Below are positions 8,635-19,440 of a stretch of 64,000 nt of DNA, one piece after another; the first letter of the stretch is position 1; each line of letters opens with the position of its first letter. Made by a program: the position numbers and the translations under genes. The notes below the pieces were generated by a model. The model ran no database searches, was not told where the DNA came from, and saw only the letters and a program-made list of their open reading frames with translations. The stretch is from Saposhnikovia divaricata (lineage: Eukaryota > Streptophyta > Magnoliopsida > Apiales > Apiaceae), in assembly GCA_036435485.1 (NCBI GenBank), contig CM071598.1, positions 205,447,148-205,511,147 on the forward strand, written 5' to 3'.

Positions 8635-11025
8635 TCAAGTTGATTTTGGTACCCAAGTTTTCTTGGGTCCTGCCTTGTTAGCCTTTTTCTTATTTTTCAA
8701 GCCCTTACTACCCAGGGGTTCTGATTGAGTTAAATCAACCTTAACTCTTGGTGTAGATTTCTGAAAAATAGGTTGTTTCACTTGCTCACATGCATTAAAA
8801 CTAGATGTATAATTTGGAATAGTCTGTGCAAACATGTTATTCATCATCCATGGCAACTGAGGCATATTAAAAGCATTGTAATATGGATTATACATGAATG
8901 GCATGTTAGCATAATGACTAGATGCATGAGCGGGCTGGACAAACATGTTTGGCATAACATTCATAGCAGGCATAGGTACTGACTTAGGCATACTAGGCAC
9001 AGAAGCATTCTTAACAGATTTACAGTTGACAAATAAATGATTAACACTACCACAGTTCACACATTCCTTTCGATGATCATATTTATCCGGTGTGTAATTA
9101 CTATGTTTGTTAATTCCTACCTTGCCATTTCTATTCTTCTTATTAGCCTTAGCCTTAGGTTCAGTCTTTTCTAACTTATCCTTCAATTTCTTGATTGACA
9201 AGTTGCCTATGTTTCCTTGTTCAACTAACTTGGTTTTGCTACACTCTCCATTAACAAAGTTCTTATTGATAGGCCCGTACTTTTTATTCAATTTTGTTAA
9301 AGTTGCTTTGCTAACAGGCTTAAGTCTCAAAGAACATTCTTTTTCGACTAAATCACTGTCTGAAGCAACTTCCCTATCAACATCTAACTTAACTTCTGCT
9401 AATTTGTGAAAAGAATCAACTCCTTGTATACTATAAATTTCTTCAATTTTAGCCTTTGATGCCTTCCACTTAGCAATTAAGTCTTGTTCCTCTTTTAACT
9501 ATTTTATTAAACACTCTTCTCTTTTCAGAGCCTCAAGTAACTCATTCTTAGCATCCTGGAAATCTCTTTTCATTGCTTTAAAATCAATTAGTTGAGTTTC
9601 TAACAGAGTATTCCTATCACCTATCTTAGCATTAAGATCTGTAATCTTTTTATTCTCCTTGTTAAGCGATTTTAATGTGACATGCATGTTATACAATTCA
9701 CTAGACATTTCATTAACAACATTATCACATTCATCTTTAAAAAGTTCAGTTAGATTTGTAGAGTATACCTGGTTGCTTGCTGAACTAGCCTCTTCATCAG
9801 TTTTGTTTGCCATGAGTGCAAGATTGACAAACTCCTCTTCTGCATCTGAGTCTCCTCCAGCTGCCCAATCATTATCTCTAGATACAAATGCTCTTTCTTT
9901 TTGCTTGAGAAGATCAAAGTATTTCTTTTTGTAATCAACAGTCTCGAACTGTTTCTTCTCTTTCTCAGCTTTGGATTTTCTGCATTCATTGGCAAAGTGA
10001 CCAGCAATTCCACAGCTATAGCATTTGATCTTTGATCTTTCAACCACATCCTTGTTCGGTTGATAGCTTTTCTTGAATTGTCCGGCTTCTGCTGGATTCT
10101 TCTTGAATCTTAGCTTCGAAAATCTCTTTAATAGAAATGCCAAATACTCATCTAGATCTTCAGCTTCATTCTCACTTAATGCATCAGGTTCTTCAATCAT
10201 CTTGCTTTTACCTTTGCTAGTTGCAGCTCCACCTTCACAAGTTCTTTGACTTGGTGTGGCTTCCACATTCTTCATCTTCTCTCCATCTTGGTTTGTTGGA
10301 ATATTGGCCACCAAAGCTACACTTCCACTTTTCTTCTGGCTCTTCTCAACTTATTTATCTTGTTGCAACTCGAGCTCATATGTCTTTAAAATTCCATACA
10401 GTCTCTCAAGTGTGAAATCTTTGTAATCTTGAGAATTTCTCAATGAGACTGTCACTGGCTTCCATTCTTTAGGTAAATACCTCAGAAATTTTAGGTTGGA
10501 ATCTATGGTTTCATATACTCTCCCATACAGCTTTAGCCCATTTAACAGTTTCTGAAATCTGCTAAATATATCAGTTAAACTTTCACCTGAATTAAAGTGA
10601 AAATGTTCATACTGCTGTATGAGGAGTTGCATCTTATTCTCTCTAACTTGCTCAGTCCCTTCACAGAGTGTTTGTATAGTGTCCCACACTTGCTTGGCAG
10701 TGGTGCAGTTTATGACATTATCGAACATGTCTTGATCAATTCCATTGAACAGTATGTTCATGGTTTTCTTGTCCTTCTGGAATTCTTCTTTGTCTGCCTC
10801 TGTGAATTCTGCTGGCGGTTTGGAAATGGGCCTTCCAGCAGCTGCAGTTCCAGCTGTTGCTCCAACTGCAGTATTAGCCTTCATAGGAATATGAGGGCCT
10901 TTCTCGATGCAGTTTACATAACCTTCATCAATGGATAAGAGATGTAAATGCATCTTTACTTTCCAGTGAAAGTAATTATCTTTGTCAAGAACTGGTATTT
11001 TCACGCCTATATCCTTCATTCCCAT
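8635..11025 (-). pseudogene. Copia C gag
   Basis: An ATG at 11025 starts MGMKDIGVKIPVLDKDNYFH, the N-terminal gag signature (DUF4219-like). A UBN2-type region follows (FNGIDQDMFDNVINCTTAKQ, VWDTIQTLCEGTEQVRENK, LLNGLKLYGRVYE, LKFLRYLPKEWKPVTVSLRN). A CCHC knuckle (CYSCGIAGHFANEC) lies about 330 residues in. Next come a coiled-coil-like Lys/Glu-rich stretch and a second Cys/His cluster (CVNCGSVNHLFVNC), then a Met/Asn/Pro-rich region ending GPKKTWVPKST. Two in-frame stops, near 10348 and 9496, break one long frame. Gag forms the particle that packages the RNA. Confidence 0.9.
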
Positions 11026-11062
11026 GGTGGTGATCTTTAAACTTCTTGTATGCTAGAAGCTT

Positions 11063-11074
11063 GCTTTGATACCA
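11063..11074 (-). other. Primer binding site of copia C
   Basis: On the minus strand TGGTATCAAAGC follows the LTR end by two bases. It matches the initiator tRNA-Met complement TGGTATCAGAGC except for one G-to-A change. It fixes the element's orientation and the inner LTR edge at 11077. Confidence 0.88.
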
Positions 11075-11076
11075 AT

Positions 11077-11927
11077 TGTTAGGTCCTGAAGTATCGTAGA
11101 AGGGGGGGTTGAATACGATACTACCAAAAAAAATAATTCCGAGAATATATATCTTTATTGATAATAAACTCGAAGGGGTGTTACAACTTCTAATCCAATG
11201 GATTAGTTTCAAAACCTGAACACTCCTAAGGATAGTTTAGGCACGAGGACCTTCTACCCGACACTTCCTGAAAGCGGGCTAAGCCGACTTTCCTACAAGA
11301 TGGACTGTCTAGCAACTTACACTGAGAAGATATAAGAGAGAGAGAGAAGAGAGAGTTGCGTGTTAAGGTGTATTTTGAAATGAAATACAACAGGCCTATT
11401 TATAGGTTTTAGAAAGTTACTATTTGACACTATTCCAGCAACCCCCAAATAGTAACCGAGCACTATTTCACCAACCCCAAATAGTAACCGTTGGTTACTA
11501 TTCATATGAATAGTGATTTCGGATACTATTCACATGAATAGTAATTTTGGATACTATTCATTTTCCTCTTAATTTGACATCCTTAAATATTCAGCTTCCA
11601 ACTAACCAGAGGATATCAATACTGCTCTAAACTCAATCATACCTCTTGAACAGTTTTTCTGAGTTAGATACTTCGATTCTTTTGTGAAGTGTTCACGCCT
11701 AGTGCAACTGGTCTGGTTCACAGATGACTAACATTCACTCGCAGTCTTCATATCATGTCTTTAAGAACACTGCTAAGAATTGTGCAATCATAAAAACTTT
11801 ATCACTGGAATCTTTTGGCCCTTCAACTGAATCGTCTGTATATCTTATTTTGTCATTGAGGCTTGATCATGTTAATGAACTTCTTTCAGCGACTTGATCC
11901 TTGTTGATGCCTGTTCTTCAAATTTCA
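11077..11927 (-). repeat. 5' LTR of copia C
   Basis: The inner edge is exact: the minus strand ends CCTAACA next to the primer site. The outer edge is inferred at 11927, where the minus strand begins TGAAATTTG (TG start, same TGAAA as the LTR of copia D). It contains a short GA repeat (about 11335-11355) and the AACAGGCCTATTTATAGG segment near 11390. It also has several copies of AATAGTAACC and of CTATTCATATGAATAGT-type palindromic sequence at 11420-11565. The outer edge could be off by a few bases, because there is no second LTR to align. Confidence 0.75.
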
Positions 11928-12241
11928 CGATCCCTGTATAGAGTTAATATTATTTATCTTTTATCCTAGTTGAGTTATATATGTCTCTATTACATATTAC
12001 ATTACATTATGCTTTACACAAACCATTAAAACAATTGCGATGACCTCTTCCATCTTCTTCCATCTCGAGTCTGAACACAGGAATGATCCACGGTGCAAGT
12101 CAACCGCCAAACCGCACGTAACTTTGTCTCTACCCACTTTAGCAGCAATCTCCTTGTCAGCAAATCCTTCATCATGCTCTGCCATACCAATTGAACCTCG
12201 AACTTTCCCTCAACCTCATCTATCACGAACCCGAACCTTGG
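11928..12241 (-). pseudogene. Internal 5' region of copia B
   Basis: Sequence between the B primer site and the outer edge of copia C. On the minus strand it begins with SEPRFGFVIDEVEGKFEVQ and continues in partly open frames to about 11997. The rest of B lies beyond C, outside the window. I do not recognise a domain; it lies where a leader or gag start would be. Confidence 0.5.
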
Positions 12242-12253
12242 CTCTGATACCAC
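12242..12253 (-). other. Primer binding site of copia B
   Basis: The minus strand reads TGGTATCAGAGC, the exact initiator tRNA-Met match, two bases inside the B LTR end (CCTAACA). This defines a second, separate minus-strand element upstream of copia C. Confidence 0.9.
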
Positions 12254-12255
12254 TT

Positions 12256-12740
12256 GTTAGGTTAGGGGACTTACACAATCCGAGATTCACAAACAACCAA
12301 TACATAACACATACAACCAATCGATTAGTTAACAAGATCCATCAAAGCGCGGTCAAACACTATTCAAGTATTTGACATGGAAACACCCACGCCCCAAACT
12401 TGTATAATTAATATAATCAATAATACATCAAAACAATAACACCTTAACGGTGTCCCAACCCTGATACTTGAGCCAACAATGCTCAAGCTTCTCTCAAATA
12501 ATACTTAAGACTACATCTCTTAAGCTTTCACCTCATCAAACAAATACAATATGACTATGTATATATAGCCATCCAAAACTTAGCCACCAAGACTTACCAT
12601 ATTTGTTCTCCAAGTATTACCGTACTTGTTATACAAGTCTTCCAATTCTTGACACCTAATTTCCCAACTTAATGATCAAGACATACCATATATAATAATT
12701 GTTTACACATACAATTATTATCTTCCCCATATATATATCT
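12256..12740 (-). repeat. LTR of copia B, inner part (split by copia D)
   Basis: The plus strand starts TGTTAGGTTAGGGG and runs to the copia D insertion point. The remaining 45 bp (25526-25570) lie on the far side of D and end AACCCAACA, giving a 530-bp LTR with TG...CA ends. No second B LTR is visible because the 3' end is outside the window. Confidence 0.82.
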
Positions 12741-13085
12741 TGAAAGGCATATGATGTAGCCTATTTGTATTTCGAGGATACTTCAACTTAAACAATATTG
12801 TAATAGTAAATAGTATATAGACTGTCACAAGGAACCTCAGATTGTATTATCTGTCAGAAGAAAGGGATCAAGGTCAATCTACAGACTTGAAGAATTACTA
12901 CATTGAAAGAAGTTCAGACATCTGATCAAGCCTCAATGAAGTATTCGTTAAAGAAGTGGATTCATTTAAAGTGACAGAGATTTCAACAGTGATAAAGACA
13001 GTACAGAAGAATTAATAGAGAGAGAAGAAAAAGAAAAGAAAAGGAACCAGATTTTAAATTCAATATATGAAGAATAGTCATTGCG

Positions 13086-13279
13086 GTTAGTCACTCATGA
13101 ACCAGACAGTACATCGAGTGTCAACATTAAACAGTGGTTGTTTATCATTAACTTTAGTGGTTCAAGCTATCAAGACAGGTATATTAAGAGAAGACATTAA
13201 CCACAGCCTTAAAGTCAAAAATAAAGAAAAGCCGTTGGAGTTAGTCGCTCATGAACCAGACCGTGCATCGAGCGTCAAC
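13086..13279 (+). repeat. 40-bp direct repeat pair in the D LTR
   Basis: The block GTTAGTC(A/G)CTCATGAACCAGAC with its following CGAG(T/C)GTCAAC occurs at 13086-13125 and 13240-13279, 154 bp apart. The same pair occurs in the 3' LTR (about 23962 and 24116). The differences are mostly transitions. Possible regulatory duplication. Confidence 0.8.
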
Positions 13280-13879
13280 GAAAATTCGGTGGTAATTCTT
13301 TATTACTTTCAGTGGTTCAAGAAAAAGATTTGAGTTGTCATAAGATTTATATTAATTCTCTTTTAATTAATATAATTATGTAATTGATTTAATTTAAATA
13401 AATTAATTCATTATTAAATTAATTATCATGTTAATTAATTTTGAATTAATATATTAGTCTAATTGATTTAATTAATTAACTTATTAATTAATTAATCATT
13501 ATTCGTTATTGATTAATTAAGTTAATTAAATTAGATACAATATAAAGAAAAGGAGATAAAAAGAAACAAAATAAAAAAAAAAAGATGTGGCTGGACACTT
13601 GTTGTCGACAAAAGGATAAAAGAAAGACAAGCATGCAAGAAAGTAATTCAAAAAGCAAAAGCATGCAGAATGAAATAAAAGGAAACAAACCTGCATGTTT
13701 CTGTTGGACAAAGCTTGAACGCGCACTGAAGCGCGTGCAATACACGTGCCAGGAAGGAAGCTTAACCCAACGCGCGTGCTCCTCACTCTACACCCCTGCG
13801 ACTTGGCTTCAGCGATCAACAGTTTAAAAACTTTTGTTTCAAAATTCAACTTACAGCCGAATTATTTGTTAAATAATAG

Positions 13880-14140
13880 TAGGTCATACCGAGGTTTTTG
13901 GTTAAGTCATACCGAGAGTTTTTAAGTCATACCGAAAATCTCTATGACTTAATTTAAGTCATACCTACAGAGTTGTTTTAATTTAAGTCATACTGCCTAA
14001 TTTAATTAAGTCATACCGACACATTTTAAGTCATACCGAGCCATGTGCAAGTCATATTGGTTTATTTCTAAGTCATATCAAGGAGATTTGTGTCAGTTTA
14101 TGTCATACCGAAGGTTCAATATGACCAGCTAAGTCATACT
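13880..14140 (+). repeat. Array of AAGTCATACCGA motifs in the D LTR
   Basis: Eleven direct copies of (A)AGTCATA(C/T)(C/T) with consensus AAGTCATACCGA occur in 260 bp, with two inverted partial copies (TATGACTTA, ATATGACC). Spacing is irregular, about 15-35 bp, so this is a motif cluster and not a simple satellite. The same cluster is present in the 3' LTR (about 24780-25040). Its position upstream of the likely transcription start suggests repeated cis-elements; Sirevirus LTRs are known to carry such repeats. Confidence 0.85.
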
Positions 14141-14625
14141 ACATCAAATGGAATTAGAAGAGGCAGGAGGATAATAAACAACACAGGCAACAAAGCAGCT
14201 CACAACTGAATATCAGAAAAATCCCAGCTGCTCCATTTTCTCTCCCAAGCTCAAGAACAAATTAATTTCTGTAAAATCAAGTTCATCTCTTTTGTAATAT
14301 TTTATCCGGTGGAACTTGTTTATTTATTGTTCTTGTACTACTAGCGAATTAAGTTTCCTAGTTCTAATCTTGATTTTTATTAACTAAATTTAGAAAAGTT
14401 CATGTTGAATTTTCTAAATTAGTTTTTATCAACTTGATTAAATTCTGTACTGAAATTGTAACTCCCATCAAGTTAATATATTTTTATATTCAACTTGAAA
14501 TTTGTTTCAATTTATTCCGCTCAAATTTGTCAAAATATAAATTAAATTTATCCGGACAAATTTCGATAAAACAGTATAGATTGTATTCAACCCCCCCATT
14601 CTACAATCTTATCGGACCTAACAAT

Positions 14626-14637
14626 TGGTATCAGAGC
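14626..14637 (+). other. Primer binding site of copia D
   Basis: TGGTATCAGAGC lies two bases after the LTR end ACA, a perfect initiator tRNA-Met complement. It confirms the plus orientation. Confidence 0.95.
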
Positions 14638-14721
14638 CTATTGATTGATACACAAATCAAGATCATATTTTTATTCAGTCAAAAATCCATTTCGAATTTT
14701 TAACTCACTTAAAAATTCATC

Positions 14722-16830
14722 ATGACTTCAAAAATTGGAACTGTTAAGATACCCATATTTGACAAGGAGAATTATGAACTATGGAAAAAGAAAATGATCC
14801 TTTTTCTACAAGTGGCCAATCCTAAATATTTAGGAATATTGAAAACCGGGCCAATAGTTCCTATGATTACTGAAGAGGAAATAATCGTGGAAGGAGTTGT
14901 TGTAGTTCCCGCAAGGACATATCCAAAGGACATTAGTGTTTATACAAATGATGACAAAGTGGATATTGCCCTTGATTTTAATGTACAATTAATTTTGGTG
15001 GAATCCCTAGATGCGATCATGTGCAACCATGTTGTTAACTGTAAAGATGCCAAGCATATCTGGGACACCATTATAACAATAAACGAGGGAACTAAGAAAG
15101 TCAGGGAAAATAGATTGGAAGCTAAGATTATTCAACCTTACAGCTCTGAAGAGGAAGTAATTGTAGCAGAGTATGGGAAGACAGCTACAAGTCAGGGTTG
15201 TAGAGAATTTTATTCATCTGAGGAGCTGGAGCAGTTGGAGGATCAATCAATGGCACTGGTTGTAAGACAGTTTAATCATTTCAGATTTAGAAGAAATCCT
15301 AATTTCAGACTCAGGTCTACTGAGAACAGATTCCAGCAAGGAGGTTCATCCTCAAGTAGCACAAGGGTTGGCTACGAGACTGGAATGGTAGACAGAAGCA
15401 AGATCAGGTGCTTCAACTGTAATGAAATGGGACATTTTGCAACTGAGTGTCATCGAACTGAACAAGATTCAAGGAGAGAGTATGCATCTGGTAAGAAGAA
15501 AGCAGACACAGCATATCTTGCCCAAGATAAAAGCTGGGATGAGACAGACAGTGAAGATGAAGAAGTTGGAAATCTTGCGCTGATGGCAAATGATGGAGCA
15601 TCTGATCATCATAACAAACCGGTAATTCCTGTTGACCCTGAGTTGATTCGTAGTTTTTATAATTCCTTAGATAATGCAAAAACTGATTATAGAAGACTAG
15701 ATATGCTAAGCACTAATCTTGGAAATGAAGTGTTAGAATTGAAAAAGGTGCATATTAATCAAGATCAACAAAGAGATGAAATAACAATGCTTCATAAAAA
15801 GGAGAAATTGATTCTAGAAGTTGTAGGCAAACAAATGGCTAGAATTACTGAACTTGAAACACAGGTCAGGGCTTGTTATAATTCTGTTAAAGTTTCCAAA
15901 GAGTTTTTTAACAATCAAGTTGTAGAACGAACAACAGGTATAGGGTATGGCTACAATGAAGCTGTTGGATCATTGGGCATAAATTCCCCTAACCCTGTTA
16001 GTGCTAAAGAAAGGGGTATACCACATGTACTCAAGAATGTTAAAGAACCTCTATTTAAAAAATCTGATGCTGGACCACCAGATATTCTTTCTATGGTTAT
16101 CCACGAAGAAATAAGAAATGAGGACAGTGCAAATGGCACAGTCTTTGTTAAGGATAAATCTGTTAAGAACGCTAATCCAAAGAATGTTTCATCCAAGAAA
16201 GATGTCACAGTCTTTGTTAAGGCTAAATCTGTTGAGGACACTAATCCAGAAAATGTTTCATCCAAGAAAGATGTACCTAAAGTACCAGTCAAGGTTGTTG
16301 AAACAGCTAGTTCTTCTAAGACTGGATTAGGTGGTACTAAGTTGAAACAAAACAATAACATGTCTAACATGAGTAACATGCCTATCATTGATTCTAATCA
16401 TAAAGCATGTGGTGTTGTCAACTGTATGTCATGTGCTTTTAATGTGATGTCTGCTTACTTTAATGGTAATCATGCATGTGATAATAAGACTGCTCCTCGA
16501 CAACATATGAACAGAAATAAAAATGTTAGATCAAAGACTGCTAGTCCTCCTTATGTTAGGAGAGAGACATTTGTACCAAAGCCTAAACAAAGTTTTACTA
16601 AAGCTGTTTACAAGGTCAAATGTCCAGTCAGTGAAACAAATGTTATTGCTACTAAAAAGACATGGATACCCAAGATGAAATCAAAGATTGTCAAAGCTGT
16701 TTATAGGGTTAAATGTCCAGTCCCCTTGAAAAATGTTGTTATGAAGATTAAGAATGTTGTTTTGCCTGACAAAGGCCAATACTTCAAGTATTCTGGACCC
16801 AATCAAATTTGGGTCCCAAAAAGGGTTTAA
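14722..16830 (+). CDS. Copia D gag, open reading frame of 702 codons
   Basis: The ATG at 14722 lies about 85 bp after the primer site and opens MTSKIGTVKIPIFDKENYEL, the usual gag N-terminus. A partial UBN2-like block follows (DAIMCNHVVNCKDAKHIWDT, TKKVRENRLE). Compared with copia C, the segment after it (the LLNGL...LPEEW part) is missing and is replaced by a Glu-rich stretch. The CCHC knuckle CFNCNEMGHFATEC lies near residue 232. A 23-residue duplication (KSVKNANPKNVSSKKDV and KSVEDTNPENVSSKKDV) lies near 475-525, and KAVY(K/R)VKCPV is also repeated near the end. It terminates NQIWVPKRV, the normal gag/pol border. The frame is unbroken, so a shortened Gag may be made. Confidence 0.88.
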   Translation: MTSKIGTVKIPIFDKENYELWKKKMILFLQVANPKYLGILKTGPIVPMITEEEIIVEGVVVVPARTYPKDISVYTNDDKVDIALDFNVQLILVESLDAIMCNHVVNCKDAKHIWDTIITINEGTKKVRENRLEAKIIQPYSSEEEVIVAEYGKTATSQGCREFYSSEELEQLEDQSMALVVRQFNHFRFRRNPNFRLRSTENRFQQGGSSSSSTRVGYETGMVDRSKIRCFNCNEMGHFATECHRTEQDSRREYASGKKKADTAYLAQDKSWDETDSEDEEVGNLALMANDGASDHHNKPVIPVDPELIRSFYNSLDNAKTDYRRLDMLSTNLGNEVLELKKVHINQDQQRDEITMLHKKEKLILEVVGKQMARITELETQVRACYNSVKVSKEFFNNQVVERTTGIGYGYNEAVGSLGINSPNPVSAKERGIPHVLKNVKEPLFKKSDAGPPDILSMVIHEEIRNEDSANGTVFVKDKSVKNANPKNVSSKKDVTVFVKAKSVEDTNPENVSSKKDVPKVPVKVVETASSSKTGLGGTKLKQNNNMSNMSNMPIIDSNHKACGVVNCMSCAFNVMSAYFNGNHACDNKTAPRQHMNRNKNVRSKTASPPYVRRETFVPKPKQSFTKAVYKVKCPVSETNVIATKKTWIPKMKSKIVKAVYRVKCPVPLKNVVMKIKNVVLPDKGQYFKYSGPNQIWVPKRV
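16139..16275 (+). repeat. 69-bp in-frame tandem duplication in copia D gag
   Basis: Two adjacent 69-bp copies start at the GTCTTTGTTAAGG word and encode 23-residue Lys/Ser-rich repeats. The frame is kept. It is a local slippage or duplication product in the variable C-terminal part of gag. Confidence 0.85.
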
Positions 16831-16839
16831 CCGTTTTGG

Positions 16840-17240
16840 CATTGCAGGGTATGTAACAGGTACATCGTGTTATGTGGATTCTGGACAGTGGATGTTCAAG
16901 GCATATGACCGAAGATAGAGCCTTGCTATCAAGAGTGGTGACGGTATCTGGCCAAGTGGTTCATCCCTTGGAGACAACAACAAGGGTATGACCTAGGGTC
17001 AAGGCTATTCAATAGCTAAGGAATGTTGTCAGTAATAAAGCATCTTTCACAAGATGAAGAGCCTACTGTTCGAGGATTAAGGAAAGAGAACTTATCTGTA
17101 GCTGACATGGAATCTCAGTCAAAGGTGAAGCCAACAAGGTCAAATCTAAAGCTTCATCAGACAAGAGTTCAGCTATGACATAAGGAGCTCTCTCACCTAA
17201 ATGTCAAATCAAGAGATTCTTTCCTGAAAATCGAATCAGC
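16840..17240 (+). pseudogene. Copia D protease start and degenerate pre-integrase
   Basis: At about 16873 the frame reads WILDSGCSRHMTEDRALLSR, the copia protease active-site block. After that the frame decays. A short KELSHLNVKS-like segment near 17185 recalls the GAG-pre-integrase domain. No integrase catalytic motifs follow. The gag frame stops at 16830, just upstream. Confidence 0.75.
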
Positions 17241-19300
17241 AAAGGAGACTGCCTTATCTGGAATTAAAGTAAAATAAAATTATGAGGCGTGTCATAAAGA
17301 GAAGTCAAAGAAGCATCACATAGAAGTTCTACATCAATGAAAAATATACCTTAGTGATGATGACTGATGACTTCCCTCAAGAAACAAGTTGTTGTTCAGA
17401 CAATCTGAAGACAAGACACCACTGATGGTGATTGATCACATCTAGAATAGTGTTAGGAAGCAAAACTGACTATGGCAACTTGGAGACCAGATTACAGGAC
17501 CTATCAATTAGTGTTCTGGATGATTTCTGCACCTTCAAGAGTATTAATGCTGAAGCAGTCAATAGTTTGTTACTGACATGATTAAACCCTGATCAGTAAG
17601 AAATATAGGAAGACCCCACAAGTTATGAAGAAAATTGTTTTGCAATGATAAATGAAAGTGAGCATCCTAGCAATCTGCTAATGCTCAATAGGATAATTTC
17701 CTTGGTTACTTGGTGGAGTCAACAGCCTACAGGGTGATTGTTATTAATCAACAGAAGGTGATTGAAAGTCTTAGTGATGTTCAACGACTTCTAGCTCCCA
17801 GCTGTCATTGGTAATGATGATTCAGATCCAAGCAATGTCAACATTGAGAATCTTCATGTAAACACAGCAACAGCTTAGGGGGAGCAAAAGAAGGATCATC
17901 TAGTCAACTCAACACTACACTGAAAGTCAAAGGACACTATGAGAACATGTCTGCAAAGACAAAGAGTGTTGACTCAATTAACTCTTTGTTCTAGTTCTTA
18001 GTATTTCTAATGGTGGAAGTAAAAGACTAACAGAGCTTCAAGTACTAATGATTATTTATTTAGTCTTCTTTTAGAAGAAACTAAGAAAGCTACAAAAGCT
18101 CTGAAAGATTCAGATTGAGTGATTGCAATGCAAGATGATCTCAATCACTACAAAAGGCAGATTGAAGGGAAGTTGGTATCTAGACCAAACAACAAGGCTG
18201 TATTTGGTACAAGGATAACCAGAAGTCTACCTGGATGATGTCAAGGCATTGTTTTGAGGGACAAAGCCAAACTGGATGCTAGGTTACAATTTGACAAGAA
18301 GCACCAGTGACAAGACTTGAGGATATCAGGCACCTGCTGCACATTCAAGATTATAATGGACATCTAGACCTACTGAATCTGGATGCTAGAGGAATGTGAA
18401 CAAGTGCACTCCTGGTTGGTGAGATAATTGAAGATCTCTACAGGTTAGTATAAACTGGTATCATCACTCAAGCAAGCATGGAAGACATGGTATGACACCC
18501 TAACTATAATTTAATATTTGGTATCAATCTTTAACAGTTGGTATCCTTTAACAATTGGTGTCATATTTATAGAACTCTCCACATCTTTAGGCACAAGCAT
18601 AAATAATATATATGTGCAATGATATCTTGATTATATTATATGTTGGTCTACTAGCTATAAATTGGTATCAAGATATTTGCTATTTTGATGTTGGTAAAGT
18701 TGCAATTCTTTTGATTTACTTCAGTAAGCCAAAAGAATGATGACAATAAAAATAAGTCAAGGATCTTTTGTTTCTATTCAGAAGATTCTAGACCTGTCAA
18801 GACTACATGCCAACACCTCACTATAGCTGGCTTTTGACCTGTTAGTTTGGATCTAACAAGTTGGTTATCAAAAATCTTAAGATGGACCCGGATATGAGGA
18901 AATGGTATTCTAGAGATATTTGACCCAACAAGTTCAGGATCTACTAATTAGGACCTAATCAGGCTATAGAGGAATCATCAACTCATTATCTTATTCAATT
19001 TCTAATAGATCACTAACACATATTTTATTCTCAATTATGCAAATGTGCATGGTCCCAAGTGGATTCTTGAGAATCTATTCTTGTAGTTATTACACTTGAT
19101 TTTCAGATGTCTTAAGTTGGACCCAAATCTACGGAGATGGTACCCTAGAGACATCAGTTCTGACATGTTTTGCTACATAGAGACAGATCAAATGAGTTGT
19201 ACGAAAGCAGGAGAACACAAGGAATCAATTTCATCTCCAACAACTCTGTGGAACACTCAAGGACTAAGCAACTTGCATAAGGTATCAATTCTTTTGAGAG
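17241..19300 (+). other. Scrambled pol-derived or unassigned sequence of copia D
   Basis: About 2 kb with many stops in all frames and no integrase or RT catalytic motif. It includes a polypurine-like TTAGGGGGAGC at 17875. Two similar 50-bp segments at about 18880 and 19102 both encode a K(M/L)DP..R.WY.RDI peptide. TTGGTATC words recur near 18517-18560 and 18660. Confidence 0.5.
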
Positions 19301-19440
19301 CTTGTCTTTCATTAAAATTAACTTACAGACATGTTTGCTAAATCACTTGATGAAATTAATTTTTCAAGATTGATTTGTAAACTTGGGATTTTATTAATGC
19401 TATATGATTGTAAATCCCATCTGTTAAGTAATTCTTAAGT
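19301..19440 (+). pseudogene. Copia D RNase H C-terminal remnant
   Basis: The plus strand near 19318 reads QLTDMFAKSLDEINFSRLIC followed by KLGI. This matches the conserved RNase H tail (LADIFTK.L....F..L...LG) seen in copia C. The catalytic part of the domain is gone. Confidence 0.7.

Larger units (their letters stand above)
1..11927 (-). mobile_element. Copia element C (Sirevirus-like), 5' part; 3' end off the window
   Basis: This is a minus-strand Ty1-copia retrotransposon. Reading down from 11927 it has a 5' LTR, a primer binding site, gag with a CCHC knuckle, protease, integrase, reverse transcriptase, RNase H and a further ORF after pol. The 3' LTR is not in the window. The post-pol ORF and the gag type suggest the Sirevirus (SIRE/Maximus) lineage; that is inference from domain style. 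It is interrupted by a hAT element (1756-4217) and an LTR-like insert (5313-6742). In-frame stops occur near 10348, 9496, 8045, 5213 and 4688, so it is dead. It sits inside the internal region of copia B. Confidence 0.88.
12741..14623 (+). repeat. 5' LTR of copia D
   Basis: Starts TGAAAGGCATATG and ends GGACCTAACA. It pairs with 23615-25520 with only scattered substitutions and a few small indels (for example a roughly 20-bp AT indel near 24290). Notable contents are a 40-bp direct repeat (13086 and 13240), a TTAATTAA-rich stretch (13350-13530) and eleven GTCATA motifs (13883-14140). Confidence 0.95.

Noticed and set aside
12040..12375. 111-codon plus frame crossing the copia B primer site
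   Set aside because: It runs antisense across the LTR/primer junction, so it cannot be a real gene of the element.
13506..13849. Opposed 80-107 codon frames in the copia D LTR, repeated at 24397-24747
   Set aside because: Both LTRs carry them because LTRs are copies. The frames disagree in length and have no domain; they lie in U3-like sequence.
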